A stretch of DNA of 64,000 nucleotides from an uncultured Lachnospiraceae bacterium (GCA_910585255.1 CAJUEI010000002.1:1-64000), one strand, 5' to 3'; shown: positions 1 to 9,037, numbered from the stretch's first letter. Notes: generated from the sequence alone by a model not told the origin. Numbers and translations are program-made.

Positions 1-54
1 AACCCCTGTTTCCGCCGTGAGAGGGCGGCGTCTTAACCGCTTGACCAACGAGCC
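1..54 (-). tRNA. tRNA-Glu (CUC), 3' part cut by window edge
   Basis: Read on the minus strand, the sequence begins GGCTCGTTGGTCAAGCGG, the usual tRNA-Glu acceptor and D-arm sequence. The anticodon stem CCGCC/GGCGG encloses the loop CTCTCAC, giving anticodon CUC (decodes GAG). The T-arm begins with CAGGGGTT and runs off the window start, so the acceptor 3' half is not visible. Identity is read from the anticodon loop. Confidence 0.9.
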
Positions 55-127
55 TTACAAAACATATTATACACAAATAAAAATATTTTGCAAGTACTTT
101 TTTAAAAATTTTAAATTTTTTGGAATA

Positions 128-1120
128 TTAATGAAAAATAGGTGTTTGGCTATAAGAAATAATCAGCAGTTCTACACCTAAGCGATCTGGAATCTGACCT
201 GTTTTAACGGCTTCTTCGGTTTCTATACAGTCCTGTATGGCTTTTCGAAGAATCGGAATAGAAAATCGCTTTGCCTGGGTTTGATATTTTCCAATTAAAA
301 ATGGCTTTAGCCCGGTACGTTTTGCAATAGCAGCATTGTCATAATAGGCAGTGGATAGTTCTTTTATCTGCATAAGAAGGTTGAATTGTCTGGTCAGCAA
401 AAAAAGAATCCGCATAGGAGGTTCTTTTAGCAGCAATAGATCGTAGTATAAGGTAAGTGCTTTTTTTGCCTGTTTTTCGCTGATAGCGGTTATCATATCA
501 AAGATTTTTCCGGTGGTTTGTTCACAGCAGACCGCTTCAATATCCTCTGCTGTAATAATCTCTCTTGGATAAATATAACAGATTAATTTTTCTAACTCGC
601 TTGCAATTTGTTCCATATCTGTTCCGGTTTTGGTAAGGAACAACTGCATATTTGCTTCTGTAATTTTCTTTCCTTCTTTTTTTAGCAGAGAAAGAATCCA
701 GGGAATCAGTTTTTTTTCTGGTTGTCTGGAAAGTTCTGCAGGATGACCGAACTGTTTTACTGCTTTAAAAAATTTTCCTCTTCGATCCACTTCATTTTCA
801 AGAAATACGATCACACAGGTTTTCGGAATTTCTTTTGTATAGGCGGCAAGCTCCTCACAGTTGTTTTTAAAAAATCCGCTGTTTTCAATTAAAATAAGCC
901 GAAAGTCTGCCAAAAAAGGGATTGTTTCTGCCAAATCAATAATTTCCTTTGGGTTGATTCCCTTTCCTTCAAAGCAGTGGAAGTTCATGGTATCATCTGG
1001 TCGGATTAGGGCTTGTTTTAGCTGTGTTTTGTAACTGCGTTTTAGATAAGATTCTTCTCCATATAAAAGATAAATGTGGTGAAAAGAGCGAGTTTTAATA
1101 TCGTTTGCAATTGTCTGCAT
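128..1120 (-). CDS. holA: DNA polymerase III delta subunit (HolA)
   Basis: A 330-residue protein of the usual HolA length. HolA is the clamp-loader subunit that opens the beta sliding clamp during replication. The N-terminal motif IYLLYGEESYL, followed by a segment like FFEGKG, is typical of the family, and the AAA-like N-domain is followed by an all-helical C-terminal half. No Walker A is expected, because delta does not hydrolyse ATP. The start ATG is at 1120, preceded by AAAGGGAGC on the minus strand. It ends about 75 bp from the tRNA-Glu gene and is divergent from the sensor kinase at 1306. Assigned by recognition of the family sequence. Confidence 0.92.
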   Translation of the reverse strand: MQTIANDIKTRSFHHIYLLYGEESYLKRSYKTQLKQALIRPDDTMNFHCFEGKGINPKEIIDLAETIPFLADFRLILIENSGFFKNNCEELAAYTKEIPKTCVIVFLENEVDRRGKFFKAVKQFGHPAELSRQPEKKLIPWILSLLKKEGKKITEANMQLFLTKTGTDMEQIASELEKLICYIYPREIITAEDIEAVCCEQTTGKIFDMITAISEKQAKKALTLYYDLLLLKEPPMRILFLLTRQFNLLMQIKELSTAYYDNAAIAKRTGLKPFLIGKYQTQAKRFSIPILRKAIQDCIETEEAVKTGQIPDRLGVELLIISYSQTPIFH

Positions 1121-1305
1121 AAAAGATTCCAGCTCCCTTTTAATAGTATTTTAATGATAGTATAACATAATTTCATTCGGCTTGCCAGTATAGATTTTCT
1201 GCTGATATAAATTTGCCTGTTCTGTAAAATCGCTTGCTTTTTTTTGATAATTATAATAGAATGGTTACAAAACGGCAATCAGACAGGCAATATTAGGAGT
1301 GTAAA

Positions 1306-2748
1306 ATGAGAAAGCAACAGTACTTGCCATTGGCAGTGGAATATACACAGGAATTACTTTTAGTATTTGGAAAAGACGGAGATGTTTTGGAAGCAAATCA
1401 AAGTGCAGAGAAAGAATTAGGATATGAAAAAGGGGAACTCTGCAGAAAAGAAATTCTTTCTATTTTTCCTGCAATTGCAGAGTGCACAAAGGAAAAAAAT
1501 ATGGCATTTTTTACAAAGGAAGAATTATTAAATACCAATGCTTACCGAAAAAATAAAACATGTTTTGCGGTAGATCTTCGTATGGTGATCTTAGACAGGG
1601 CAAATTGGATTTTTCTGGTTTCAGCGGTAAATGTAGCAAAGCGAGACAGTGCAATAAGAAGATTGGAGCGGGCAGAAGAAGAGTCCGATCAAATCGTTCG
1701 TATTCGAAATGAGTTTGTATCCAATATAACACATGAATTGCGGACACCGTTAAACGGTATCTTAGGACATGTTCGAAATTTATTGGGAGAAACAGATCCG
1801 GTTATACAGAGAGAAAGTCTCGAATTAATGGAGCATTGCTGTGAAGATATCAATCAGATTATGAATAATATTTTAAATTTTTCTAAACTAGAATCAGGAA
1901 ATTATATTTTACAGGAAAAAGAATTTTCCCTGCAGAAGATGATAGAACAAGTAATGGCTTTGCATATGGAAGCAATTAATAAAAAAGGACTGCAGTTAAA
2001 ATTTATGATTGATGATGCTGTTCCAAAAAAAGTAATAGGAGATGAGCAGAAACTAATACAGGTTTTAAATAATTTATTGTCTAATGCGATAAAGTTTACT
2101 TTAGAAGGAAAAATTGTGGTAGAAGTGATTCAGACATTACAGGTAAAAGATTGTGTGGAGTTATTTTTTGTAGTATTAGATTCTGGAATCGGGATAAAAG
2201 AAGAAGACAGAGATAAGATTTTTCAAAGTTTTTCTCAGGCAGATGGTTCAACAACCAGAAAATATGGAGGAACGGGACTGGGATTGGCGGTATGTAAAGA
2301 ACTTGTAGAATTGATGCAGGGATCGATTCATGTGGAAAGCGAAGAGGGAAGAGGAAGCACATTTTCCTTTTCTGTCTTATTAAGGCTTCCAAGACGAAAG
2401 CGGATAGAAGAATCTAGAACAGAGATACAAGTTCAAAGTATAAAAAATAATGCCATGTCTTTTGTAAAAGAAGCAGAAGAGGATCGGATTTATCAATATG
2501 GTACATTGGAAAACCAGAGTGAATTAAGAAAAGAATTAGATAAAATGCTTCTTTGTATGGATATGGAAAATTGGGAGAAGGCAGAACAGATTGCTGATTC
2601 TATAAAAAAGTTGGTACAGGGCGGAGAAGAGGAAATTCGAAGGGCAGCATTTCGAATGGAGATGGCAGCAAGGAAAGCGGATAAGGAAAAAGCAATGGCA
2701 GCCTATGAGAGAATCGAAAATGATTTTATAACAGAGAAAGGGGAATGA
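1306..2748 (+). CDS. PAS-domain sensor histidine kinase with HPt-like tail
   Basis: A 480-residue kinase without obvious membrane segments, so probably cytoplasmic. It has an N-terminal PAS-like sensor (about 8-110), then HisKA with H-box SNITHELRTPLNG (phosphoacceptor His143), then HATPase_c with N-box NNLLSNAIKFT, and DSGIGI and GGTGLGL nucleotide-binding boxes. The last ~90 residues are helical and resemble an HPt domain, but the position where the phosphorylated His is expected reads ADSIKKL, so the domain is probably degenerate. The stop overlaps the start of the HD-GYP regulator by 4 bp, so the two are translationally coupled and likely partners. The stimulus is unknown. Confidence 0.88.
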   Translation: MRKQQYLPLAVEYTQELLLVFGKDGDVLEANQSAEKELGYEKGELCRKEILSIFPAIAECTKEKNMAFFTKEELLNTNAYRKNKTCFAVDLRMVILDRANWIFLVSAVNVAKRDSAIRRLERAEEESDQIVRIRNEFVSNITHELRTPLNGILGHVRNLLGETDPVIQRESLELMEHCCEDINQIMNNILNFSKLESGNYILQEKEFSLQKMIEQVMALHMEAINKKGLQLKFMIDDAVPKKVIGDEQKLIQVLNNLLSNAIKFTLEGKIVVEVIQTLQVKDCVELFFVVLDSGIGIKEEDRDKIFQSFSQADGSTTRKYGGTGLGLAVCKELVELMQGSIHVESEEGRGSTFSFSVLLRLPRRKRIEESRTEIQVQSIKNNAMSFVKEAEEDRIYQYGTLENQSELRKELDKMLLCMDMENWEKAEQIADSIKKLVQGGEEEIRRAAFRMEMAARKADKEKAMAAYERIENDFITEKGE

Positions 2749-3848
2749 GAATGGAACTGTTTGCAGCAAGGGAGCAGCCGGCAGAAATTATGGTAGTAGA
2801 TGACCTAGAAGCAAATCAGAGAATTCTTGCTCAAATTATAGAAAGTATGGGATATATTGCAGTACCAGCGGCAAGCGGGGCGGAGGCGTTAAAACAAATT
2901 GCAAAAAAACTGCCTCAGCTTTTTCTTTTGGATATTACCATGCCAGACATGAGTGGATTTGAATTGTGTGAAATTTTAAAAAGCAGTCCGCTGACAAAAG
3001 AGATTCCGATTATCTTTACATCTGCATCTACGGAATTAGAAGATCGCATTACTGGTTTTCAGTTAGGGGGTGTGGATTTTATTACAGAGCCGTTTGTTTT
3101 GGCAGAGGTAACGGCACGAATTGATACTCATTTAAAAATGTATGAGATGCAGCAGTCAATGGAGAGTTATAATCGGCATCTCAATCAGGTAATCCAAGAA
3201 CAGGTAAAACAGATTGAAGAACAGAAAAAGGATATGCTGTATGCCTTGGCAAAGATAACAGAGAGCAGCAGCAATATTTCCGAACATCATTTGGAAAATG
3301 TAAAAAGAAATTGTAAAACACTTGCACAGGCAATGCAGTTTTCTCCTGTATTTGAAAAAGAGGTAACAAACTCTTTTTTGGAAAATATAGAGATTGTTTC
3401 TCCGCTTCATGATATTGGAAAAATTGCGATTCCTACAGATGTATTAAATAAGCCGGGAAAATTGACAAAGGAAGAAATGCAGATGGTAAAGGGGCATACG
3501 GTCACAGGAGCAAAAATTCTGACAGAAATTTATGCGGAAGCGGAAAAGAATGAATTTATTCAGATGGCGATAGATGTCGCACATTATCATCATGAAAAAT
3601 GGGACGGAACAGGATATCCCAACGGACTTTATCAAGATCAGATTCCTTTGGCTGCACGGATTGTTGCAATTATTGAGTGTTATGATACGCTGACAGGAAA
3701 ACGGTGCTATAAATCGGCTATTTCACCGGAACAAAGTATGGAGATTATGGAACAGGAAGTGGGAAAAAGCTTTGATCCAAAGATCTTTGATGTCTTTCGC
3801 CGGGTACAAAAGCGAATGGTAATTCATACTGATAGCGGCTGTAAATGA
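2745..3848 (+). CDS. response regulator with HD-GYP domain (c-di-GMP phosphodiesterase type)
   Basis: A 367-residue two-domain protein. Residues ~14-130 form a receiver with phosphoacceptor Asp63 (LLDITMPDM) and Thr92/Ser93. The normally invariant Lys before Pro is Glu115 (ITEPF instead of the usual ITKPF). A coiled linker (~135-170) leads to an HD-GYP domain with the H222-D223 metal pair (HDIGKIAIP), the HYHHEKWDGTGYP segment and G290-Y291-P292. HD-GYP enzymes degrade cyclic di-GMP, which in motile bacteria affects the choice between swimming and attachment. It overlaps the upstream kinase gene by 4 bp. Catalytic function looks intact; receiver signalling may be altered by the Lys-to-Glu change. 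Confidence 0.9.
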   Translation: MRMELFAAREQPAEIMVVDDLEANQRILAQIIESMGYIAVPAASGAEALKQIAKKLPQLFLLDITMPDMSGFELCEILKSSPLTKEIPIIFTSASTELEDRITGFQLGGVDFITEPFVLAEVTARIDTHLKMYEMQQSMESYNRHLNQVIQEQVKQIEEQKKDMLYALAKITESSSNISEHHLENVKRNCKTLAQAMQFSPVFEKEVTNSFLENIEIVSPLHDIGKIAIPTDVLNKPGKLTKEEMQMVKGHTVTGAKILTEIYAEAEKNEFIQMAIDVAHYHHEKWDGTGYPNGLYQDQIPLAARIVAIIECYDTLTGKRCYKSAISPEQSMEIMEQEVGKSFDPKIFDVFRRVQKRMVIHTDSGCK

Positions 3849-3869
3849 AATACTTAAATTTAGATTTAG

Positions 3870-3963
3870 AAGCTGCTGTAAAATATAAGAATTCTGCAAA
3901 ATATAACTAGTCATCATATTGATACAATAAATTGCAGAAATCTATTATTTTGTAGCAGCTTTT
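3870..3963 (+). terminator. long hairpin with T-run after the HD-GYP gene
   Basis: Nested complementary blocks pair AGCTGCT (3871-3877) with AGCAGCT (3954-3960) and TTCTGCAA (3892-3899) with TTGCAGAA (3932-3939), with AT pairing between them, followed by TTTT. It lies 20 bp beyond the stop codon and could terminate from either side, since hflX converges on it. Confidence 0.6.
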
Positions 3964-3985
3964 ATCAGCTTAACTGCAAAGAGAA

Positions 3986-4102
3986 AGTCAAATCGGATAT
4001 TCGCAATCCGCTTTGCTACTTGCTCATAACCTTATCAAGGAAGTCCCAACCCACCGCTTTCACCTTGGCGGCTTAGAGGCGGGGGACTTCCTTGATGAGG
4101 TT
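3986..4102 (+). repeat. family A palindromic repeat, copy 1
   Basis: The copy consists of a lead segment beginning AGTCAAATCGGATATTCGCA, then a palindrome at 4028-4102. The palindrome is bounded by 17-bp inverted repeats close to AACCTCATCAAGGAAGT and ACTTCCTTGATGAGGTT, around an inner CCACCGCTTT/CGGCTTAGAGGCGG core. The right end supplies the TAA stop of hflX. Other copies are at 7160, 14821, 17619, 43900, 44880 and 54031. All lie in intergenic space or at gene ends, except the one that breaks the Cdd1-like gene. Confidence 0.85.
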
Positions 4103-5354
4103 AAAAGAGTTCCAATTTTCCATAAAGTTCTGATGGGATATAAGCTTCTATATGAATTCCTTCTGTCAAATATTCCTCTTTTAAAAGCTGTCCGAATTTT
4201 CGGATTGGCTGAATTTTTCCAGCATCATTGTAAGAAAAAGTATAATCAATAAAAATCTTCTGTTCCCGCAGCACTTCTTCTATTGTTTCTGCTAGTTGTT
4301 CTAATCCTATTTTATGTTTTGCAGAGATGGATAGTGTTTTATCTGCTTTAAAATCTCTTAAAATTTCTGGAGTGTTTACCAGATCTTGTTTATTAAATAC
4401 GGTAATAATCGGTTTATCTCCTACCTTTAGATGAGTCAAAGTTTCATAGACGGTGTGTATCTGAAGATCCATCTGAGGATTAGAAGCATCGACTACATGC
4501 AGAATTAAATCGGCATATTTGGCTTCTTCTAGTGTGCTGCGGAATGCTTCTACTAAGTGATGCGGCAGCTTTCGAATAAAGCCTACTGTATCGGTCAGCA
4601 GAACTTTCTGACCGCTGGGGAGGGTATAGGTTCTGGTGATAGGATCGAGTGTAGCAAATAGCATATCCTGTTCTAAAACGCCGGCATCCGTTAGTGCATT
4701 GAGCAAAGTAGATTTTCCGGCATTGGTATAGCCGACAATTGCAAGAACCGGGATTTGTGTTCGGCTTCGCTGCTGTCTGGCAATTTCCCGATGAGACTTG
4801 ATTTCATTTAGTTCTTTATTTAATTGAGAGATCCGTTCATGGATCAGCCGGCGGTCAATCTCTAACTTCTTTTCTCCTGGTCCTCTGGTACCAATTCCGC
4901 CTCCTAAACGGGAAAGCGAATTTCGCAGTCCGATTAGACGAGTAGAACGGTAGCGGAGTTGTGCCAGTTCCACTTGTATTTTTCCTTCGCTGGTAGAGGC
5001 ATGTGCGGCAAAAATATCTAAGATAACCAGCGTTCGATCCATTACTTTTATCTGAAGGGCATCTTCTAAATTGGTAAGCTGAGCAGGGGAAAGCTCATCA
5101 TCGCAGACAATACCGGTTGCCCCTAGATGCTCTGCCATTTCACGCAGTTCCTCTATTTTTCCCTTTCCTAAATAAGTGCCTGGATGAATGGCTTCTCGGT
5201 TTTGGATTACAGTAGCAAGACAGAAGCCACCAGCAGTTTTTACTAATTCTTTTAGTTCCTGTAAAGAGGCTTGGGTATCGTCTTGCTCATTTAGACAGAT
5301 CCCTACTAAAATTACACGTTCCTGTTCATCTTTTATTTCATATAGGTTTCCCAT
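4101..5354 (-). CDS. hflX: ribosome-associated GTPase HflX
   Basis: A 417-residue GTPase of normal HflX length. HflX splits stalled or idle ribosomes under stress. The N-terminal HflX domain includes YLGKGKIEEL and the DDELSPAQ segment. A glycine-rich linker (SRLGGGIGTRGPGE) leads to the G domain with G1 GYTNAGKS (around residue 207), G3 DTVGF and G4 NKQD. The start ATG at 5354 has AAGGAGT upstream. The stop codon lies exactly at the edge of a family A repeat, but the C-terminus looks complete. The gene downstream on the same strand is absent, and the TPR lipoprotein gene lies upstream with a 40 bp gap, so the two could share a transcript. Confidence 0.95.
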   Translation of the reverse strand: MGNLYEIKDEQERVILVGICLNEQDDTQASLQELKELVKTAGGFCLATVIQNREAIHPGTYLGKGKIEELREMAEHLGATGIVCDDELSPAQLTNLEDALQIKVMDRTLVILDIFAAHASTSEGKIQVELAQLRYRSTRLIGLRNSLSRLGGGIGTRGPGEKKLEIDRRLIHERISQLNKELNEIKSHREIARQQRSRTQIPVLAIVGYTNAGKSTLLNALTDAGVLEQDMLFATLDPITRTYTLPSGQKVLLTDTVGFIRKLPHHLVEAFRSTLEEAKYADLILHVVDASNPQMDLQIHTVYETLTHLKVGDKPIITVFNKQDLVNTPEILRDFKADKTLSISAKHKIGLEQLAETIEEVLREQKIFIDYTFSYNDAGKIQPIRKFGQLLKEEYLTEGIHIEAYIPSELYGKLELF

Positions 5355-5394
5355 AGATACTCCTTTTTTATTTATTGGATTTGATTTTATTTTC

Positions 5395-6558
5395 CTATCG
5401 GGTTTTTAAAAATTCATTTTCTCTTTTGGCGGCATAGTCATCTGGATAAGCGGCTACATAGGCAGCCATTTTAGAGGCAGCCGTGTCAAAGTCTAAGAGA
5501 TATTCATAGGTGATCGCTTCATTATAGAGCAGGGCTTTTTTAGAATTTAAGTCGTTTAGTCCTAAGCCTGTTTCAAAGTAGCTGAGGGCAGAAGCATAAT
5601 CACCTTGGTTAAATTTTATAATTCCCATTTGATTGTAGACTTCTCCACTTACAGAGCCTGTCTGTACATATTGTTCAAAAGTAAGAAAAGCGGTATTGGT
5701 ATCACCCTGAGAGGCATAGATTTTTCCTAAGTAGAGCAAAGCCTCATGGTTGCCCTTATCTCTTGCAGTAGAAAAATAGGAGAGTGCATTTTCATAGTTT
5801 CCTAGATAGTAATAAATCTTTCCCTTAGAAAAGGCGTCTTCCTGTTTGCTGGTTTCAAGGGTCAGGGCTTTTTCGAGGTAGGAGGTAGCTTGTTCTAAAT
5901 AGCCGTATTGAGCAAGGCAGGTATAGATATTTAAGTAACGCTCATAGGTGGCGTCATTGGCATTTAGTGCTGCTTCAAAGTCGGACAGTGCCGCTTCAGT
6001 ATTGCCTTCCATTAGGTAGGCAATGCCTCTTAGATAGTAGTGTTCTCCTGGTTTGTAGTCAATATCAATTAAAATGCTGTAAGTATCAATGGCTTTTTGA
6101 TATTGGTTGCTTTTCAATTCGGCAAGAGAGCGGTAGTCTAAAATATCGAATTCCATCTGTCCTACAAAACCTTCTGCAAAATCTAAGGCTTTTTCTAGAG
6201 AAGCAATGGCATTTTCATATTGATTGAGTGCGATATAAATAATACCTTGACAGCGATAGGCTTCCTGACTGTTTGGATCGAGTTCTAGTGCAGAATCAAT
6301 TTTAGACAGTGCATTTTGGTAGTCTCCTAACTCTATGTAGGCAAAAGCGTAGTGGATATAGTATTCTGCCTTTGAGTTGTCTTTATGGATAGCAGCGTCA
6401 AAGGAATCAGAGGCTTCTGTATAATTTCCTAGGCGATAATATTCTAGTCCGGTTTTATCTAGACTGGCAGCAGAGGAAGAGCAGCCGGACAGATATAGAA
6501 CACTGGTAAAAACCGGAAGAAGATACTTGAACTTTTTGATTGTTTTCATATTTTTCAT
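5395..6558 (-). CDS. TPR-repeat lipoprotein
   Basis: A 387-residue protein with a short signal peptide and lipobox LSGC (Cys26), so it is predicted to be anchored to the outer face of the membrane. The rest is a run of about nine tetratricopeptide repeats (for example YRLGNYTEASDSFDAAI, YIHYAFAYIELGDYQNALS, YYLGNYENALSYFSTA). TPR arrays bind other proteins; no catalytic domain is visible and the partner is unknown. The start ATG at 6558 has CAGGAGAT seven bases upstream. It is in the same direction as hflX, 40 bp upstream of it. Confidence 0.85.
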   Translation of the reverse strand: MKNMKTIKKFKYLLPVFTSVLYLSGCSSSAASLDKTGLEYYRLGNYTEASDSFDAAIHKDNSKAEYYIHYAFAYIELGDYQNALSKIDSALELDPNSQEAYRCQGIIYIALNQYENAIASLEKALDFAEGFVGQMEFDILDYRSLAELKSNQYQKAIDTYSILIDIDYKPGEHYYLRGIAYLMEGNTEAALSDFEAALNANDATYERYLNIYTCLAQYGYLEQATSYLEKALTLETSKQEDAFSKGKIYYYLGNYENALSYFSTARDKGNHEALLYLGKIYASQGDTNTAFLTFEQYVQTGSVSGEVYNQMGIIKFNQGDYASALSYFETGLGLNDLNSKKALLYNEAITYEYLLDFDTAASKMAAYVAAYPDDYAAKRENEFLKTR

Positions 6559-6839
6559 ATTTTTTATCTCCTGAGCAGATTTTAATCTTGATGAAACTTT
6601 ATTAAAAAGTAAAACAGACGGAAAGAAGAGATAATCTGGCTGTTTTATTATAACATAGGTATTATAACATAAAAAAGGGTGATTGCAAAAATTTTTATAA
6701 AAATGCTGTATAGCAAGAGTATGTCACATTTTTGGAAATTTATTAGGACTTTTCGGTTTGAAAAAGAAAACGAGATGCAGGAGAGAGGGGAAAATTTTTA
6801 TTAAGGGAGAAGAGGGTTCAATGGGGGATTGAGGGGGGA

Positions 6840-7098
6840 GGACGCTAGAGTGGAGAAGCAATTCCTTTCCGCTGTTCCGCTCTCCGAAAAGTAAGAACGT
6901 CTAATGCTTCTGAATTTACGTATACCCAACCGGACGGATCGGGGTGCAATTCGCCCGTACAGCGGGCTAAACACACCCCTTTTTTTGCCATTCAAGAATG
7001 GCAAAAAATCCTAGTGGATCGACAGAAGCATAAGGCGTTCTAACTTTTCTCCGAAGTCACAGCGGAAAGGAATTGCTTCTCCGCTCTAGCTGTTTTTT
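6840..7098 (+). repeat. family B structured element, large form, copy 1
   Basis: The element begins GGACGC and ends GCTGTTTTTT. An outer ~23-bp stem (TAGAGTGGAGAAGCAATTCC pairing with its complement before 7090) encloses a conserved CCGCTGTTCCGCTCTCCGA segment, a second stem ending CTTCTG/CAGAAG, a GGGGTG...CACCCC arm carrying GCCCG/CGGGC, and a TTTTTTGCCATTC/GAATGGCAAAAAA hairpin. The copy at 7368-7606 on the other strand keeps the unpaired segments almost letter for letter but has different, still complementary stems. It is non-coding; the short frame at 6801-7004 does not follow any protein pattern. Confidence 0.85.
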
Positions 7099-7159
7099 CC
7101 TGCCGGTAAGTTTCGAGTTGATTCATTGATCCATAGAGGGTTTTATTCTTATATTTTAA

Positions 7160-7262
7160 AGTCAAATCGGATATTCGCAATTCGCTTTGCTACTTGCTCA
7201 TAACCTCATAACTGCTATCGCAGCTTTTCAGTGAGAGTCTGTACTTCCTTGATGGGGTTAAA
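7160..7262 (+). repeat. family A palindromic repeat, degraded copy 2
   Basis: It starts AGTCAAATCGGATATTCGCA, as in copies 1 and 7, includes TGCTATCGCAGCTTTTCAGT, and ends CTTCCTTGATGGGGTTAA. The inner CCACCGCTTT core of the palindrome is missing, so this is a deleted version of the longest form at 54031-54193. It lies between the two large family B elements in a gene-free 1.2 kb gap. Confidence 0.75.
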
Positions 7263-7367
7263 GAAACAGCGTTGCTTTATTACGGATTTCTAGACTAGGA
7301 AAATTTTAGGAAAAAAGAATAGTGACAGAATGAAGCAGAGGGAAGGAAATGTAGATTGTGGGACAAT

Positions 7368-7606
7368 ACAGCCAAAGTGCATTAGAAGTCCGTTGTGACT
7401 TCGGAGGAAAGCTAGAAGCTCTTAGACTTCTGTCGATTCCGTAGGATTTTTGCCATTCTCGAATGGCAAAAAAGGGGTGCGTTTAGCCCGCTGTACGGGC
7501 GAATTGCACCCCGGTCCGTCCGGTCGGGTGTACCTAGATTCAGAAGTCTAAGAGCTTCTGCTTTTCGGAGAGCGGAACAGCGGACTTCTAATGCACTTTG
7601 GCGTCC
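7368..7606 (-). repeat. family B structured element, large form, copy 2
   Basis: On the minus strand it begins GGACGC (7606-7601) and ends GCTGT (7372-7368). The internal loops match copy 1 closely (CCGCTGTTCCGCTCTCCGAA, CCGGACGGA, GGGGTGCAATTCGCCCG, CTCCGAAGTCAC). The outer stem is CAAAGTGCATTAGAAGT with a perfect partner, unrelated in sequence to the copy 1 stem. The second stem is AGAAGCTCTTAGA with a perfect partner. Changed stems with kept pairing and fixed loops indicate selection on structure. Confidence 0.85.
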
Positions 7607-7657
7607 TTTTTGGGACTCTCTTTTTTAAAAGTACACTATCCATGCAGGAGATAGTGC

Positions 7658-7686
7658 TTGACACCTTTATTGGTGTATGTTATATT
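7658..7686 (+). promoter_or_regulatory. SigA-type promoter of lysA
   Basis: TTGACA (7658-7663), a 17-bp spacer, then TATATT (7681-7686), about 75 bp upstream of the lysA start. Confidence 0.75.
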
Positions 7687-7759
7687 CGGCATAAGGATAG
7701 AAAAGCAATGCGGCATGGTTTAGGCATGTCGTAAATTTTTTGTAAAGAGGGAAGATACT

Positions 7760-9010
7760 ATGGAGAAAAAACCATTTATTACATTGGAACAAGTAAAAGA
7801 GATTGTAAAAGAATATCCGACACCGTTTCATATATATGACGAGAAGGGGATTCGGGAAAATGCCAGACGACTGAAAGAAGCGTTTTCTTGGAATCCAGGT
7901 TTTCGTGAGTATTTTGCAGTAAAAGCAACACCTAATCCTTATTTGATGAAGATATTAAAAGAAGAAGGAATCGGAGCAGATTGTTCTTCTTATACGGAAC
8001 TGGTATTGGCAGATACAATTGAATTGCCAGGGGAGAACATTATGTTTTCTTCTAATGTAACACCGGCAGAAGATTTTCAATTAGCAGCACAGTTAGATGC
8101 GATTATTAATTTTGATGATATTACTCATATTGATTTTTATGAGAAAATTGCACCTTTTAAAGAGACGATGTGCTGTCGGTTTAATCCGGGAGGAAAATTT
8201 CAGATTCATAATACCATTATGGACAGTCCGCAGGATGCAAAGTATGGAATGACAAGACCACAGATGACAGAGGCTTTTTTAAAATTGAAAAATAAGGGAG
8301 TAAAGCATATTGGAATTCATTCATTTTTAGCAAGTAATACGGTAACAAATGAATACTATCCGACTTTAGCAAGGCTTTTGTTTCAGACTGCAGTAGAGCT
8401 TAGAAATGAAACAGGGGTGCATATTCCGTTTATTAATTTATCTGGAGGAGTTGGAGTGGCTTATCGACCGGATCAGGAGGCAAATGATATTTTTGTAATT
8501 GGAGAGGGTGTACGAAAAGCATATGAAGAGATTCTTGTACCGGCGGGAATGGGAGATGTCGCTATTTTTACGGAATTGGGACGGTTTATGCTGGCACCTT
8601 ACGGACATCTGATTACACAGGTCATTCATAAGAAGCATACTTATAAAGAATATATTGGATTGGATGCCTGTGCAGCTAATTTAATGCGTCCGGCTATGTA
8701 TGGGGCATATCATCATATTACGGTATTGGGAAAAGAAGGGATGCCTTGTGATCAGATGTATGATGTGACGGGAGGCTTGTGTGAAAATAATGATAAATTT
8801 GCAATCGATCGGGAATTGCCGGTTGTTGAGATTGGGGATTATTTCTGTATTCATGATACGGGAGCACATGGGTTTTCTATGGGATATAATTATAATGGAA
8901 AACTTCGTTCGGCAGAATTGCTGCTCTGTGAGGATGGGAGTGTAAAACTGATTCGGCGTGCTGAGACACCGAAAGATTATTTTGCTACATTGGATTTTTT
9001 GGGATTATAG
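7760..9010 (+). CDS. lysA: diaminopimelate decarboxylase
   Basis: A 416-residue fold-type III PLP decarboxylase that converts meso-diaminopimelate to L-lysine, the last step of lysine synthesis. The PLP lysine is in FAVKATPNP (Lys55). The glycine-rich NLSGGVGVAYRP loop and FTELGRFMLAPYG (phosphate and substrate binding) are present, and the C-terminal GGLCENNDKFA contributes the active-site Cys from the neighbouring subunit. The closest alternative families are ornithine/arginine decarboxylases and carboxynorspermidine decarboxylase; the overall sequence favours LysA. It has its own promoter upstream and a terminator shared with the convergent small ferredoxin-like gene. Confidence 0.88.
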   Translation: MEKKPFITLEQVKEIVKEYPTPFHIYDEKGIRENARRLKEAFSWNPGFREYFAVKATPNPYLMKILKEEGIGADCSSYTELVLADTIELPGENIMFSSNVTPAEDFQLAAQLDAIINFDDITHIDFYEKIAPFKETMCCRFNPGGKFQIHNTIMDSPQDAKYGMTRPQMTEAFLKLKNKGVKHIGIHSFLASNTVTNEYYPTLARLLFQTAVELRNETGVHIPFINLSGGVGVAYRPDQEANDIFVIGEGVRKAYEEILVPAGMGDVAIFTELGRFMLAPYGHLITQVIHKKHTYKEYIGLDACAANLMRPAMYGAYHHITVLGKEGMPCDQMYDVTGGLCENNDKFAIDRELPVVEIGDYFCIHDTGAHGFSMGYNYNGKLRSAELLLCEDGSVKLIRRAETPKDYFATLDFLGL

Positions 9011-9037
9011 AAGATAGGAAAGATAAATTTTAGATAT

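Noticed and set aside
4013..4252. 79-codon open frame on the plus strand
   Set aside because: It starts in a family A repeat and continues antisense to the end of hflX.
6801..7004. 67-codon open frame on the minus strand
   Set aside because: It lies inside a large structured repeat, and its composition follows the repeat, not a protein.
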